39,017 bases of DNA from an uncultured Ileibacterium sp. (lineage in GTDB: Bacteria > Bacillota > Clostridia > Peptostreptococcales > Anaerovoracaceae). How positions within the stretch are numbered: the first letter of the stretch is position 1; the number at the start of each line of letters is the position of its first letter. The notes below the pieces were generated by a model. It saw nothing but the letters and a program-made list of their open reading frames with translations. It was not told the origin of the DNA and made no database searches. Below are positions 1-8,449 of the stretch, piece after piece. Position numbers and translations under genes: made by a program. The DNA is taken from assembly GCA_902488835.1 (NCBI GenBank), contig CABTXQ010000010.1, forward strand, positions 1 through 39,017, in the 5' to 3' direction.

Positions 1-1
1 A

Positions 2-2050
2 TATTACCTTGACGAAAACGGCGAAAAAGTAAAGGGAGTATATGCTATAGACGGTACAATATATTATTTTGATCCAGAAACAGGGGCACAGATAGTAAGG
101 ACCGGATGGATAGACTGGAGCATGCACAGATATTTTTCTAATGCAACAGGTGAGCTTTATCACGACATGATAATAACTTTCGGAAGAGATTGGTATTACA
201 TGGGTAGTGATGGCTCTGCCCAGACTGGAATAGTAAAAGCGAGCAATGGTAATATATATTATGCAGACGAGACCGGACTCATAAGGAAGGAAACCGGCTG
301 GATAGAAGAGAATGGCAAGCGCTATTTCTCAAATGCAAATGGTGAGCTTTACCATGACATGATAATAACCTTCGGAAGCGATTGGTATTACATGGGAGCC
401 GACGGAGCAGCCATGACAGGCACATTCACAACAAAAGATGGCAGAATATTTGAAGCAGATGAGACGGGGTTAATAGAAAGGAATATAGGCTGGAAGATAA
501 GAAACGGCAAACGTTATTTTTACAGTAATACGGGAGAGCTTTACCGTAACATGATAATAACCTTCGGAAGCGACTGGTATTACATGGGTAGTGACGGATC
601 TGCCGAGACCGGAATAGTAAAAGCGAGCAATGGCAAAATATATTATGCAGATTGGACGGGACTCATAAGGAAGGAAACCGGCTGGATAGAAGAGAATGGC
701 AAGCGTTATTTTTCAAATGCAAATGGTGAATTATATCGCAATATGTTCATAACCTTCGGAAGCGACCGCTATTACATGGGAGATGATGGTTCTGTTCAGA
801 GAGGCATATATAGAACAATTTATGACAAGATATATATATCAGATTCGGAAGGACTTGTAAGGCAGAAAACAGGCTGGATAGAACAAAATGGTAAGCGATA
901 TTTCTCAAGTGCCACTGGTGAGATATATCATAATATGTTCATAAGCTTTGGAAGTAAACGCTACTATATGGGAGAAGATGGGTCTGTAAAGACCGGTATG
1001 TATAAGACAAAAGATGGTAAAATATATTATTCAGATTGGACTGGACTCGTAAGACAGAAAGCAGGATGGATAGAACAAAATGGTAAGCGATATTTCTCAA
1101 TTGCCACCGGTGAGATATACCACAATATGATGATAAGCTTTGGAAGTGATCGTTATTACATGGGAGATGACGGGTCTGTCAAAACAGGCATCATAAAAAT
1201 TGGCAACAGATATTACTATGCTGATTGGAATGGCTTGATCAGGAATGAAGCAGGTTGGATAGAAGAGAATGGAAAGCGATATTTCTCAAATGCAAATGGT
1301 GAACTATATCACAGTATGTTCATAAGCTTTGGAAGAGATCTTTATTATATGGGAGATGATTGTGCAGTAATAATAGGAAAGTTTGTAATTAATGGAATCC
1401 AATATATATCAGACAAAAACGGATTGATCATAGATAAAAGCTACATTGATGAAAAGACTATGAAAGGCATTGATGTATCTCAGTTCAATGGTCATATTGA
1501 CTGGAAGAGAGTGGCAGATTCAGGCATAAAATTTGCATTTATTAGACTTGGCGGAAGATATAGCGTTAGCGGAAGTATTTATGATGATTCACGTTTCCTT
1601 TATAATATTTCTCAAGCAAAGGCGTATGGAATAAAGGTCGGAGTATATTTCTTTACTCAGGCAATAACCGAAAATGAAGCTATTGAAGAAGCGAGATATA
1701 CGATTAATAAAATTAGGTCATACAACTTAGACCTACCTATTGTAATCGATACAGAGAGCGTTGACGGTGGAGGCAGGCATTCAGCAATAGGCGTTGAAAG
1801 TCGGACCGGGGTAATCAAAGCATTCTGTAATGAAGTTATAAAAAATGGATTTACTCCGATGATTTACGCAAGCACATCCTGGCTAAATAGCATGCTTAAC
1901 ATGAGTAAGCTTTCAAACTTCATGGTATGGGTTGCTCAGTGGGCACCAAGTGTAGATTATAAGAGACCTTATAAGTGTTGGCAATATACAAACACCGGTA
2001 GAGTTAATGGCATAAATGGCTATGTAGATATGGATATATGGTATAATTAA
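2..2050 (+). CDS. GH25-family lysozyme with N-terminal cell-wall-binding repeats (5' end outside window)
   Basis: The reading frame is open from base 2, so the start and any signal peptide lie upstream of the window. The visible N-terminal part is a chain of aromatic- and glycine-rich repeats (motifs such as GWIEENGKRYF and YYMGDDGS) typical of choline/glucan-type cell-wall-binding modules. The C-terminal ~195 residues are a glycoside hydrolase family 25 (muramidase) domain: it opens with GIDVSQFNG (catalytic-face Asp, codon 1472) and carries the DxE pair in IVIDTES (codons 1748 and 1754). Family knowledge: GH25 enzymes cleave the MurNAc-GlcNAc bond of peptidoglycan. I infer a secreted, wall-bound autolysin or separation enzyme. 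No terminator follows, so transcription may read into the next two genes. The domain call is firm; the wall ligand is unknown. Confidence 0.93.
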   Translation, partial: YYLDENGEKVKGVYAIDGTIYYFDPETGAQIVRTGWIDWSMHRYFSNATGELYHDMIITFGRDWYYMGSDGSAQTGIVKASNGNIYYADETGLIRKETGWIEENGKRYFSNANGELYHDMIITFGSDWYYMGADGAAMTGTFTTKDGRIFEADETGLIERNIGWKIRNGKRYFYSNTGELYRNMIITFGSDWYYMGSDGSAETGIVKASNGKIYYADWTGLIRKETGWIEENGKRYFSNANGELYRNMFITFGSDRYYMGDDGSVQRGIYRTIYDKIYISDSEGLVRQKTGWIEQNGKRYFSSATGEIYHNMFISFGSKRYYMGEDGSVKTGMYKTKDGKIYYSDWTGLVRQKAGWIEQNGKRYFSIATGEIYHNMMISFGSDRYYMGDDGSVKTGIIKIGNRYYYADWNGLIRNEAGWIEENGKRYFSNANGELYHSMFISFGRDLYYMGDDCAVIIGKFVINGIQYISDKNGLIIDKSYIDEKTMKGIDVSQFNGHIDWKRVADSGIKFAFIRLGGRYSVSGSIYDDSRFLYNISQAKAYGIKVGVYFFTQAITENEAIEEARYTINKIRSYNLDLPIVIDTESVDGGGRHSAIGVESRTGVIKAFCNEVIKNGFTPMIYASTSWLNSMLNMSKLSNFMVWVAQWAPSVDYKRPYKCWQYTNTGRVNGINGYVDMDIWYN
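101..1438 (+). repeat. Seven tandem 192-bp coding repeats (cell-wall-binding modules)
   Basis: Units start at 101, 293, 485, 677, 869, 1061 and 1250. Six are exactly 192 bp (64 residues) and the sixth-to-seventh step is 189 bp. Each unit divides into three sub-repeats of about 20-22 residues, beginning roughly at GWIEENGKRYF, IITFGSDWYYMG and the third strand ending in ETGLIRKE. The regular length and in-frame spacing show expansion by tandem duplication. Confidence 0.9.
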
Positions 2051-2092
2051 CATGAATTATTAAATAATCTACATACCTGAAGGGAGGACACA

Positions 2093-2311
2093 ATGTCAAT
2101 AAAAGAAAAGAGAAGAAGAAAGGCAGAGGAAAAAGCAAGAAAGGCAGCAGTTGCAAAGACGACAATGCGTGTTCTCGGGATAGGAATAATAAGCACAGCA
2201 ATTCTCGTCCTGGCAACAAAGAGAGTTTTTGATGAGATATTCGTTGAAGATGACTGGTCAGATATGGACTGGGGAGACGAAGATATAGATTTCGGTATGG
2301 ATATCGACTAA
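2093..2311 (+). CDS. Small single-pass membrane protein with acidic tail, unknown function
   Basis: A 72-residue protein that I do not recognise as a named family. It has three visible parts: a strongly basic N-terminus (residues 1-25, rich in Lys/Arg/Ala), one hydrophobic segment (about residues 27-41, VLGIGIISTAILVLA), and a very acidic C-terminus rich in Asp, Glu and Trp (about residues 50-72). The positive-inside rule suggests N-in, C-out topology with the acidic tail outside. A good ribosome binding site (AGGGAGG, about 2081-2087) supports translation. It lies 42 bp after the lysozyme and 51 bp before metG with no terminator between. Function unknown. Confidence 0.65.
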   Translation: MSIKEKRRRKAEEKARKAAVAKTTMRVLGIGIISTAILVLATKRVFDEIFVEDDWSDMDWGDEDIDFGMDID

Positions 2312-2362
2312 TCATTTCGTATAATTAATGAAAAATAGTTAGAGAGGAAATAGCGTAGTAAG

Positions 2363-3973
2363 ATGACAACAGAGAAGAAAACTTTCTATATTACAACACC
2401 AATATACTATCCGAGCGCTAAGCTTCACATCGGACATACTTACTGTACGGTTATGGCAGATGCAATGGCGAGGTTCAAACGCCTTAGCGGTTATGATGTA
2501 AGATTTATGACAGGAACAGATGAGCATGGTCAGAAGATAGCAACAATATCTGAAGAGGCAGGCTTGACCCCTAAGGAATATGTTGATGATGTTGTCAATG
2601 GAATTAAGAAACTCTGGGCAAAGATGGAAATAAGCTATGATGATTTCATAAGAACAACGGAGCCTAGGCATTACACCAGAGTTCAGAAGATTTTTAATAT
2701 AATGCAATCAAAGGGGGATATCTACAAGGGACAATATGAAGGATGGTACTGTACACCTTGTGAGTCCTACTGGACAGAGAGTCAACTGGAATCAGGTAAT
2801 TGTCCTGACTGTGGAAGACCGGTCAAAAAGATGAAAGAAGACGCATATTTCTTCAAGTTGTCAAATTATGCAGACAGATTGCTTAGATTATATGATGAAA
2901 ATCCGGAATTCCTTCAACCGGATTCCAGGAGAAAGGAAATGCAATCATTCATTGAGCAAGGACTTGATGATTTGTGCATATCCAGGAAAGGTCTTTCCTG
3001 GGGGATTCCTGTTCCAGGAGATGAGGAGCATAGCATCTATGTATGGCTTGACGCACTAGCAAATTATATAACGGCACTTGGATATCCTTCTGATAATGAA
3101 GAAGATGAGACACTTTATAAGAGATATTGGCCGGCAGATTTTCATCTTGTCGGTAAAGAAATAGTCAGATTCCATTCAATCATATGGCCTGCTATGCTGA
3201 TGTCTCTTGATTTACCATTACCTAAGCATGTACTCGGTCACGGTTGGTTATTAATTGATGGTGGAAAGATGTCAAAGTCTAAGGGTAATGTTGTAGACCC
3301 AGAAATTTTAATTGAAAGATATGGAATAGATGCTCTAAAGTATTTTCTCCTAAGGGAATACACTTTCGGTCAGGACGGTATATATACGAACGAGGTCATG
3401 CTTAAGAGAATCAATTTCGATTTGGCAAACGATCTTGGTAATCTTCTCTCAAGGACAGTTTCAATGATAGAGAAGTACTGCGATGGCAACGTACCTGATG
3501 CGACAACTCGTGACGAAATAGATGAGGATCTTATTAAGGTGGCTATAGGTGCTTCAGAAAAGACAGCACTCAAGATGGAGAATTTTGAATTCAACAATGC
3601 ACTTGATTCAATATGGGAAGTTGTGCGAAGGGCAAATAAATATATAGATGAGAAGATGCCATGGGCTCTAGCTAAAGATGCATCACGAAAAGCAGAGCTT
3701 GATACTGTATTGAGAAATCTAGTAGAGACACTTCGCATAATATCAATACTGATAATACCATATATGCATACCACGGCAGATAGAATGAGGGAGCAGCTTG
3801 GAATTTCAAATGTTACCGCATTATGGGAGGATACATTTGAATTCTATAAGCTAAGTGATGTAAAGGTTCGAAAAGGAGACGCACTTTTCCCTAGATTAGA
3901 TATCGATAAAGAACTAAAAGAACTTGAGAAAGTTAAGCAAGATAAGATGGCAACAAAAGATAAACACAGATAA
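2363..3973 (+). CDS. metG: Methionyl-tRNA synthetase (short form)
   Basis: Class I aminoacyl-tRNA synthetase that charges tRNA-Met in the cytoplasm. The HIGH motif is at residues 22-25 (KLHIGHTY) and the KMSKS loop at 302-306. A four-Cys zinc knuckle is visible as CTPC (C130, C133) and CPDC (C147, C150). An anticodon-binding helical domain follows to about residue 510. The protein is 536 residues and ends in a Lys-rich tail, so it lacks the C-terminal EMAP/tRNA-binding domain (about 110 residues) found in B. subtilis MetS. Start ATG 2363 has AGAGAGGAA upstream at 2341-2349. tatD follows, as in B. subtilis metS-tatD. Confidence 0.97.
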   Translation: MTTEKKTFYITTPIYYPSAKLHIGHTYCTVMADAMARFKRLSGYDVRFMTGTDEHGQKIATISEEAGLTPKEYVDDVVNGIKKLWAKMEISYDDFIRTTEPRHYTRVQKIFNIMQSKGDIYKGQYEGWYCTPCESYWTESQLESGNCPDCGRPVKKMKEDAYFFKLSNYADRLLRLYDENPEFLQPDSRRKEMQSFIEQGLDDLCISRKGLSWGIPVPGDEEHSIYVWLDALANYITALGYPSDNEEDETLYKRYWPADFHLVGKEIVRFHSIIWPAMLMSLDLPLPKHVLGHGWLLIDGGKMSKSKGNVVDPEILIERYGIDALKYFLLREYTFGQDGIYTNEVMLKRINFDLANDLGNLLSRTVSMIEKYCDGNVPDATTRDEIDEDLIKVAIGASEKTALKMENFEFNNALDSIWEVVRRANKYIDEKMPWALAKDASRKAELDTVLRNLVETLRIISILIIPYMHTTADRMREQLGISNVTALWEDTFEFYKLSDVKVRKGDALFPRLDIDKELKELEKVKQDKMATKDKHR

Positions 3974-4001
3974 TTATTATTTGAAAATATTAAGCTTATT
4001 T

Positions 4002-4036
4002 AGCCTCGGGGAAGATAAATCCTTGGGGCTATTTTG
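4002..4036 (+). terminator. Probable intrinsic terminator after metG
   Basis: The left arm AGCCTCGGGG (4002-4011) can pair with CCTTGGGGCT (4021-4030) over ten positions, three or so as G-U pairs, around a 9-nt loop. A short T run (ATTTTG) follows. The U tract is weak, so termination may be partial. Confidence 0.6.
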
Positions 4037-4070
4037 AAAAAATGTAAGACTTAAGTTAACGGTAAATATA

Positions 4071-4919
4071 ATGAACAAAAGAAAGAAAATTCTATTTGAT
4101 GCTCATACACATTTGAACTTTGAAGAGTATAGTGATAAAGAGAGAGAAATACTTGCAAAAGAGATTGAAGAATCAAATGTTAAATATGTAATTGATGCGG
4201 GAGATAATTTATCATCATCCAAGATGGGGCTTATGAATGCACATAGATATCGGTGGTGTTATGCTGCTGTCGGAATCCACCCGGAAAATGCAAAAAATGC
4301 GACAACCAATATGCTAAGAGAAATATCTGAAATTGCAACTGACGAAAAATGCGTTGCAATCGGAGAGATAGGTCTCGATTTTCACTACGGAAAAGAATAT
4401 AAAAAAGAACAGATTGAACTATTTCGCAAGCAAATAAATTTGGCATTGTCCATGGACCTTCCGATAATGATCCACTCAAGAGATGCAGATAAATTGACAA
4501 TGGATATCTTGAAAGAAGAAGGGGCCTTTGATAAGGAAAGGACAGACAAGTATGAAAGTGTTATTGGGTATCCGGATGCAAGGGTTCAGTTACACTGTTA
4601 TTCCGGATCTAGTGAGTTAGCGATGGAATATGTAAGATTAGGAGCAAGTATTTCTATTGGAGGACCTGTAACTTTCAAGAATGGTAAAAAAGCGGCCTCT
4701 GTTGTTAGAACTGTTCCAATAGAGAGACTTTTATCTGAAACCGATGCACCATTCCTGGCTCCGGAACCGCTTCGAGGTAAAAAAAACAAATCTCAGTATA
4801 TTGAGCATATTGTAAGAAGAATGGCAGTTTTGAAAGGAATTGAATATGAGGTTGCAGCTGAAATTCTTCTTATGAATGGGATGAGATTTTTCGGAATAAA
4901 AGATGACGAGGAGATATAA
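4071..4919 (+). CDS. tatD: TatD-family metal-dependent deoxyribonuclease
   Basis: A TIM-barrel metal hydrolase of the TatD family, 282 residues, close to the usual ~255-280. Visible metal-site motifs in order are HTHLN (H12, H14), GEIGLDF with E99, the IHSRDA histidine (about 134), LHCYSG (about 185) and ETDAPFLAPEP near residue 225. Family knowledge: TatD proteins are Mg-dependent 3'-5' exonucleases or DNases linked to DNA repair; some members also act as D-aminoacyl-tRNA deacylases. No clear Shine-Dalgarno precedes ATG 4071, so the start is less certain than the product. It ends 1 bp before tilS, implying co-translation. Confidence 0.93.
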   Translation: MNKRKKILFDAHTHLNFEEYSDKEREILAKEIEESNVKYVIDAGDNLSSSKMGLMNAHRYRWCYAAVGIHPENAKNATTNMLREISEIATDEKCVAIGEIGLDFHYGKEYKKEQIELFRKQINLALSMDLPIMIHSRDADKLTMDILKEEGAFDKERTDKYESVIGYPDARVQLHCYSGSSELAMEYVRLGASISIGGPVTFKNGKKAASVVRTVPIERLLSETDAPFLAPEPLRGKKNKSQYIEHIVRRMAVLKGIEYEVAAEILLMNGMRFFGIKDDEEI

Positions 4920-4920
4920 A

Positions 4921-6366
4921 ATGCAGGAAGCTATAGAAAATGTAATTGCTAAGATTAAAGGCTCATTCCTGATTGACAGAGGACAGACAATAATAATTGG
5001 GTTTTCCGGTGGTCCTGATTCACTTTGTTTACTTGATGCACTGACAAGGATATCAAAGGATATGGAACTTGAGATAGTTCCAGTTCATATCAATCACAAG
5101 TTAAGAAAAGCCGCGGATGAAGAACAGGCTCATGCAGAAGAAATATGCGAAGGATATGATCTTCCTCTAATATCCATGGAAATGGATTGCCTGGAGTTTG
5201 CAAAAAACGAAAAAATTTCCGTTGAGGAAGCGGGCAGAATGATAAGATACGGTTTTTTTCACAAGGTTGCAGATGACATTGCAGAAAGAAAAAAGGATAT
5301 AGAAAACATTTCAATAGCTTTGGCACATAATGCCGATGACCAAAGTGAAACTGTGCTTTTTAGAATAATAAGAGGGACCGGGATTCATGGATTGTCAGGA
5401 ATAAGACCCGTAAGGATGGATCCTGTGTATCCGGTAATAAGACCTCTACTTGATGTAACTAGAAAGGAAATAGTAGAATATATAGAGGAAGCTGAACTTA
5501 AGCCGAACATAGATGAGAGCAACAGTAATACCGATTACACTAGAAATAAATTAAGGCTAGAACTGATTCCGGAAATTGAGAAAAATTATAATCCGAAGTT
5601 CAGAGAGAACCTTAGAAGTCTTGCGGAAATGGCATTACTTGATGACGACTGCATGAGAAATGTTGCCATTGATGTAATGAAGTCTAACAGCGAAACAGTT
5701 GAAGAAGAAAATTTTTTTCAGATAATACTCAAGATAGATGAGATTTTAAAAATGCATCCTTCAATAATAAGGAGGGTGATTCAACTTGTATTCGAAGAGC
5801 TCGGGATTGATGAATGGATGAGTTATACACTTATTTCAGAGACATTTGATGTCATGGCATCTAGCAATCCTTCTGCCAAGATGATGCTACCGGGTGGAGT
5901 TAGGGCATATAGGAGATATGGTGATATGATCTTTGAACTAATAAACTCTGAATATGAAGAAAATAGTATAGATGAGCTTAAACCTCACAAATTGATGAAA
6001 TCTTTAATGAATTTGGATGAATATGAGAAAAACAAGAGAAAATGTCATGCAGCATTTGACTATTCTCTATTTGAAAAAGAACACCATGGAGAAATTGGAA
6101 AAATCGTAATAAGAAATAGAAAAAGCGGAGATTTCATACCAATAAAGGATGGGAAAAATAAAAAAATCCAAGATCTTTTCGTCGATGAGAAGATAAACAA
6201 ATCGGACAGAGAAAAGATTGAACTCGTTGTTATAGGAAACGAAGTGCTTTGGATAGTACCAAGTGAATATCTAAAAGGAGAAAGGGCAAAATCAAACGGA
6301 ATATTTTCACAAAAATATCAGGTAAACGATACAACTGAAGAGGTAATCTTCCTTGAAATCGTATAA
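4921..6366 (+). CDS. tilS: tRNA(Ile)-lysidine synthase
   Basis: TilS converts the wobble C34 of tRNA-Ile(CAU) to lysidine, which makes it read AUA; it is essential in most bacteria. The PP-loop ATP-binding motif SGGPDS lies at about residues 29-34 and is followed by the N-type ATP pyrophosphatase domain (HNADDQSETVLFRIIRG at about 140). A TilS C-terminal domain is visible near the end (GDFIPIKDGKNKKIQDLFVDEK). I chose ATG 4921 (481 residues) over ATG 4903 because GAGGAG at 4908-4913 sits 7 nt before 4921, while 4903 would start inside the end of tatD with no ribosome binding site. In many Firmicutes tilS is followed by hpt; here ftsH follows directly. Confidence 0.95.
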   Translation: MQEAIENVIAKIKGSFLIDRGQTIIIGFSGGPDSLCLLDALTRISKDMELEIVPVHINHKLRKAADEEQAHAEEICEGYDLPLISMEMDCLEFAKNEKISVEEAGRMIRYGFFHKVADDIAERKKDIENISIALAHNADDQSETVLFRIIRGTGIHGLSGIRPVRMDPVYPVIRPLLDVTRKEIVEYIEEAELKPNIDESNSNTDYTRNKLRLELIPEIEKNYNPKFRENLRSLAEMALLDDDCMRNVAIDVMKSNSETVEEENFFQIILKIDEILKMHPSIIRRVIQLVFEELGIDEWMSYTLISETFDVMASSNPSAKMMLPGGVRAYRRYGDMIFELINSEYEENSIDELKPHKLMKSLMNLDEYEKNKRKCHAAFDYSLFEKEHHGEIGKIVIRNRKSGDFIPIKDGKNKKIQDLFVDEKINKSDREKIELVVIGNEVLWIVPSEYLKGERAKSNGIFSQKYQVNDTTEEVIFLEIV

Positions 6367-6369
6367 TAT

Positions 6370-6388
6370 GCATGTTAGAATAACATGC
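6370..6388 (+). other. Perfect 8-bp hairpin between tilS and ftsH
   Basis: GCATGTTA and TAACATGC form a perfect inverted repeat around a GAA triloop. No T run follows (next bases TACTTTGTG), so it is a poor intrinsic terminator. It could pause polymerase, stabilise an mRNA 3' end or be a protein site. Role unknown. Confidence 0.5.
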
Positions 6389-6451
6389 TACTTTGTGAAA
6401 AATAACAAATAAACAGTGATAGCATATGGATATAAGAAAGGATAATTAGTA

Positions 6452-8443
6452 TTGAAGAAGATTTCTAAAGTTTTTATAACATATATTCTAATATTTTTAC
6501 TTGTTATTAGTGCGGCATATGCTTTTAAAGATTTGGGAAATGCAGGAAGGGTTAAGAAAGTTAAATTTTCTACCCTTTCAAAGCATTTAGCTGCAGGCAA
6601 GTATACAGAACTTAATATTACGGATAGAAAAATTACGGCAAAGCTAGACAACAAGAAAAACGGTGGCAAGGTTGAATTTGCATATGCTCCGTCTGCCCTT
6701 GAAATAAACTGGCTTGCCGATAATTACATTTATCCTCAGATAAAAAAAGGCAATCTGAAACTTGAGAGTGATCCACCTGAGAGCAAGTTTAGCTTTTTTA
6801 ACATGCTTCCAACGATACTCATGGTCGGTATGGTAATATTCCTTATCTATTTCATGATGACACAAGGCGGCAGCGGTAAGGCTTTTCAGTTTGGAAAAAA
6901 CAAAGCTAGGATGTATAAGGATAATGGTAGGAGCATTACATTCAAAGACGTTGCAGGGCTTAAGGAGGAAAAAGAGGAGCTTAAGGAGATTGTGGATTTC
7001 CTTAAGAATCCTGTTAAATACACAAAACTTGGTGCAAGAATTCCAAAAGGAGTTCTGATGGTCGGAAGCCCGGGTACCGGTAAAACATATATATCAAAAG
7101 CAACAGCTGGAGAAGCAGGAGTACCATTTTTTACAATTTCCGGTTCTGATTTTGTTGAGATGTTCGTCGGAGTAGGAGCTTCAAGGGTGAGAGATCTATT
7201 TGAACAGGCAAAAAAGAATTCTCCATGCATAATATTTATTGATGAGATAGATGCTGTAGGGCGCAAAAGAGGTGCAGGACTTGGTGGTGGAAATGATGAA
7301 AGAGAGCAGACTCTAAATCAACTTCTTGTTGAAATGGATGGGTTTGATGAGAACTCCGGAATTATTATCCTTGCTGCTACAAACAGACCCGATGTCCTTG
7401 ATCCGGCGCTGCTAAGACCTGGCAGATTTGACAGACAGATTGTAATAGGAATGCCTGACATTAAGGCAAGGGAAGAGATATTTAAAGTTCACACAAAGAA
7501 TAAACCGCTTGCAGAAGATGTTTCACCGGAGATTCTTGCAAAGAGAACACCGGGATTTTCACCTGCTGATATTGAAAACCTTGTAAATGAAGCTGCCCTT
7601 CTTACAGCAAGGCGAAATGGTAAGATGATCAGAATGGATGAAATTGAAGAAGCTACAACTAAGGTTATGGCGGGACCACAGAAAAAGTCAAGGGTAATAT
7701 CTGAAGAGGAGAAAAGACTAACCGCTTATCATGAGGCTGGACATGCTATTGTAATGCGTTCAATTCCAGGGTCAGATCCAGTTCATCAGATAACCATAAT
7801 TCCAAGAGGAATGGCTGGTGGATTTACGATGTCTCTTCCACTTGAAGACAGATTTTTTGAAACAAAGGGCAATATGTTAAATGATATTAAGCACCTACTA
7901 GGTGGACGAGTTGCGGAAGAACTGAAACTTGATGATATTAGCACAGGAGCAAGCAACGACTTGGAACGCTCTACAGCTATTGCAAGAGCAATGATTACAA
8001 AATATGGTTTCAGCAAGAAACTTGGACCTGTAAGTTTCAGCTCAAACGATGAAGTTTTCCTTGGAAGAGATTTCTCAACAAAGCAGAATTATTCAGAAGA
8101 AATTTCATCGGAAATTGATAAGGAGATCAAAGAAATCCTTGAAGAATCATATGCTGAAACGAAAAAAATATTAACTCAAAACGATGAAAGACTTGAGAAT
8201 GTAGCAAGAGCACTTCTTCTTGTAGAGACTTTAGATGGGGAACAGTTCGAGAGACTTTACAATATGGAAGTTACTCCTGAGGAATTAGCCAACGAGGTAA
8301 AAATTGAAGAAGATGAGATAAAACGTCTTAATGAAAAAGAGGCTGAACAGAGCAGAAAAGAAGAAGAGGAGCGAATTCTGGCTGCTGAAGAAAAGCTTAA
8401 AGAAATGCAGGAAGCTATTGAACGTATCAATGAAACGGAGTGA
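6452..8443 (+). CDS. ftsH: ATP-dependent zinc metalloprotease FtsH
   Basis: Membrane-anchored AAA+ protease, 663 residues, that degrades misassembled membrane proteins and short-lived regulators as a hexamer. Order of parts: TM1 (about residues 8-25), a short extracytoplasmic domain, TM2 (about 113-134), the AAA module (Walker A GSPGTGKT 205-212, Walker B IIFIDEID, pore loop GVGASRVRD, second region of homology with NRPDVLDPALLRPGRFDRQ), the zinc motif HEAGH (H427, E428, H431) and the later Asp ligand region LDDISTGASND. The C-terminal ~55 residues are a charged coiled coil. The start is TTG 6452, with AAGAAAGGAT about 8 nt upstream. Position 2 of Walker A is Ser instead of the usual Pro. Confidence 0.97.
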   Translation: MKKISKVFITYILIFLLVISAAYAFKDLGNAGRVKKVKFSTLSKHLAAGKYTELNITDRKITAKLDNKKNGGKVEFAYAPSALEINWLADNYIYPQIKKGNLKLESDPPESKFSFFNMLPTILMVGMVIFLIYFMMTQGGSGKAFQFGKNKARMYKDNGRSITFKDVAGLKEEKEELKEIVDFLKNPVKYTKLGARIPKGVLMVGSPGTGKTYISKATAGEAGVPFFTISGSDFVEMFVGVGASRVRDLFEQAKKNSPCIIFIDEIDAVGRKRGAGLGGGNDEREQTLNQLLVEMDGFDENSGIIILAATNRPDVLDPALLRPGRFDRQIVIGMPDIKAREEIFKVHTKNKPLAEDVSPEILAKRTPGFSPADIENLVNEAALLTARRNGKMIRMDEIEEATTKVMAGPQKKSRVISEEEKRLTAYHEAGHAIVMRSIPGSDPVHQITIIPRGMAGGFTMSLPLEDRFFETKGNMLNDIKHLLGGRVAEELKLDDISTGASNDLERSTAIARAMITKYGFSKKLGPVSFSSNDEVFLGRDFSTKQNYSEEISSEIDKEIKEILEESYAETKKILTQNDERLENVARALLLVETLDGEQFERLYNMEVTPEELANEVKIEEDEIKRLNEKEAEQSRKEEEERILAAEEKLKEMQEAIERINETE

Positions 8444-8449
8444 ATATAG

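Noticed and set aside
101..1438. Repeat array considered as CRISPR or a mobile repeat
   Set aside because: Units are 192 bp, in frame, diverged and without unique spacers; they encode protein modules.
4903..4920. Upstream ATG (4903) as the start of tilS
   Set aside because: It lies inside the end of tatD without a ribosome binding site, whereas GAGGAG at 4908-4913 is ideally spaced for ATG 4921.
6370..6388. Hairpin after tilS as an intrinsic terminator
   Set aside because: No T run follows the stem, so it is listed only as a hairpin of unknown role.
6393..6408. TTGTGAAAAATAACAA upstream of ftsH as a Rex site
   Set aside because: The TTGT and ACAA halves are 8 bp apart, whereas the known Rex consensus forms need a longer symmetrical spacer.
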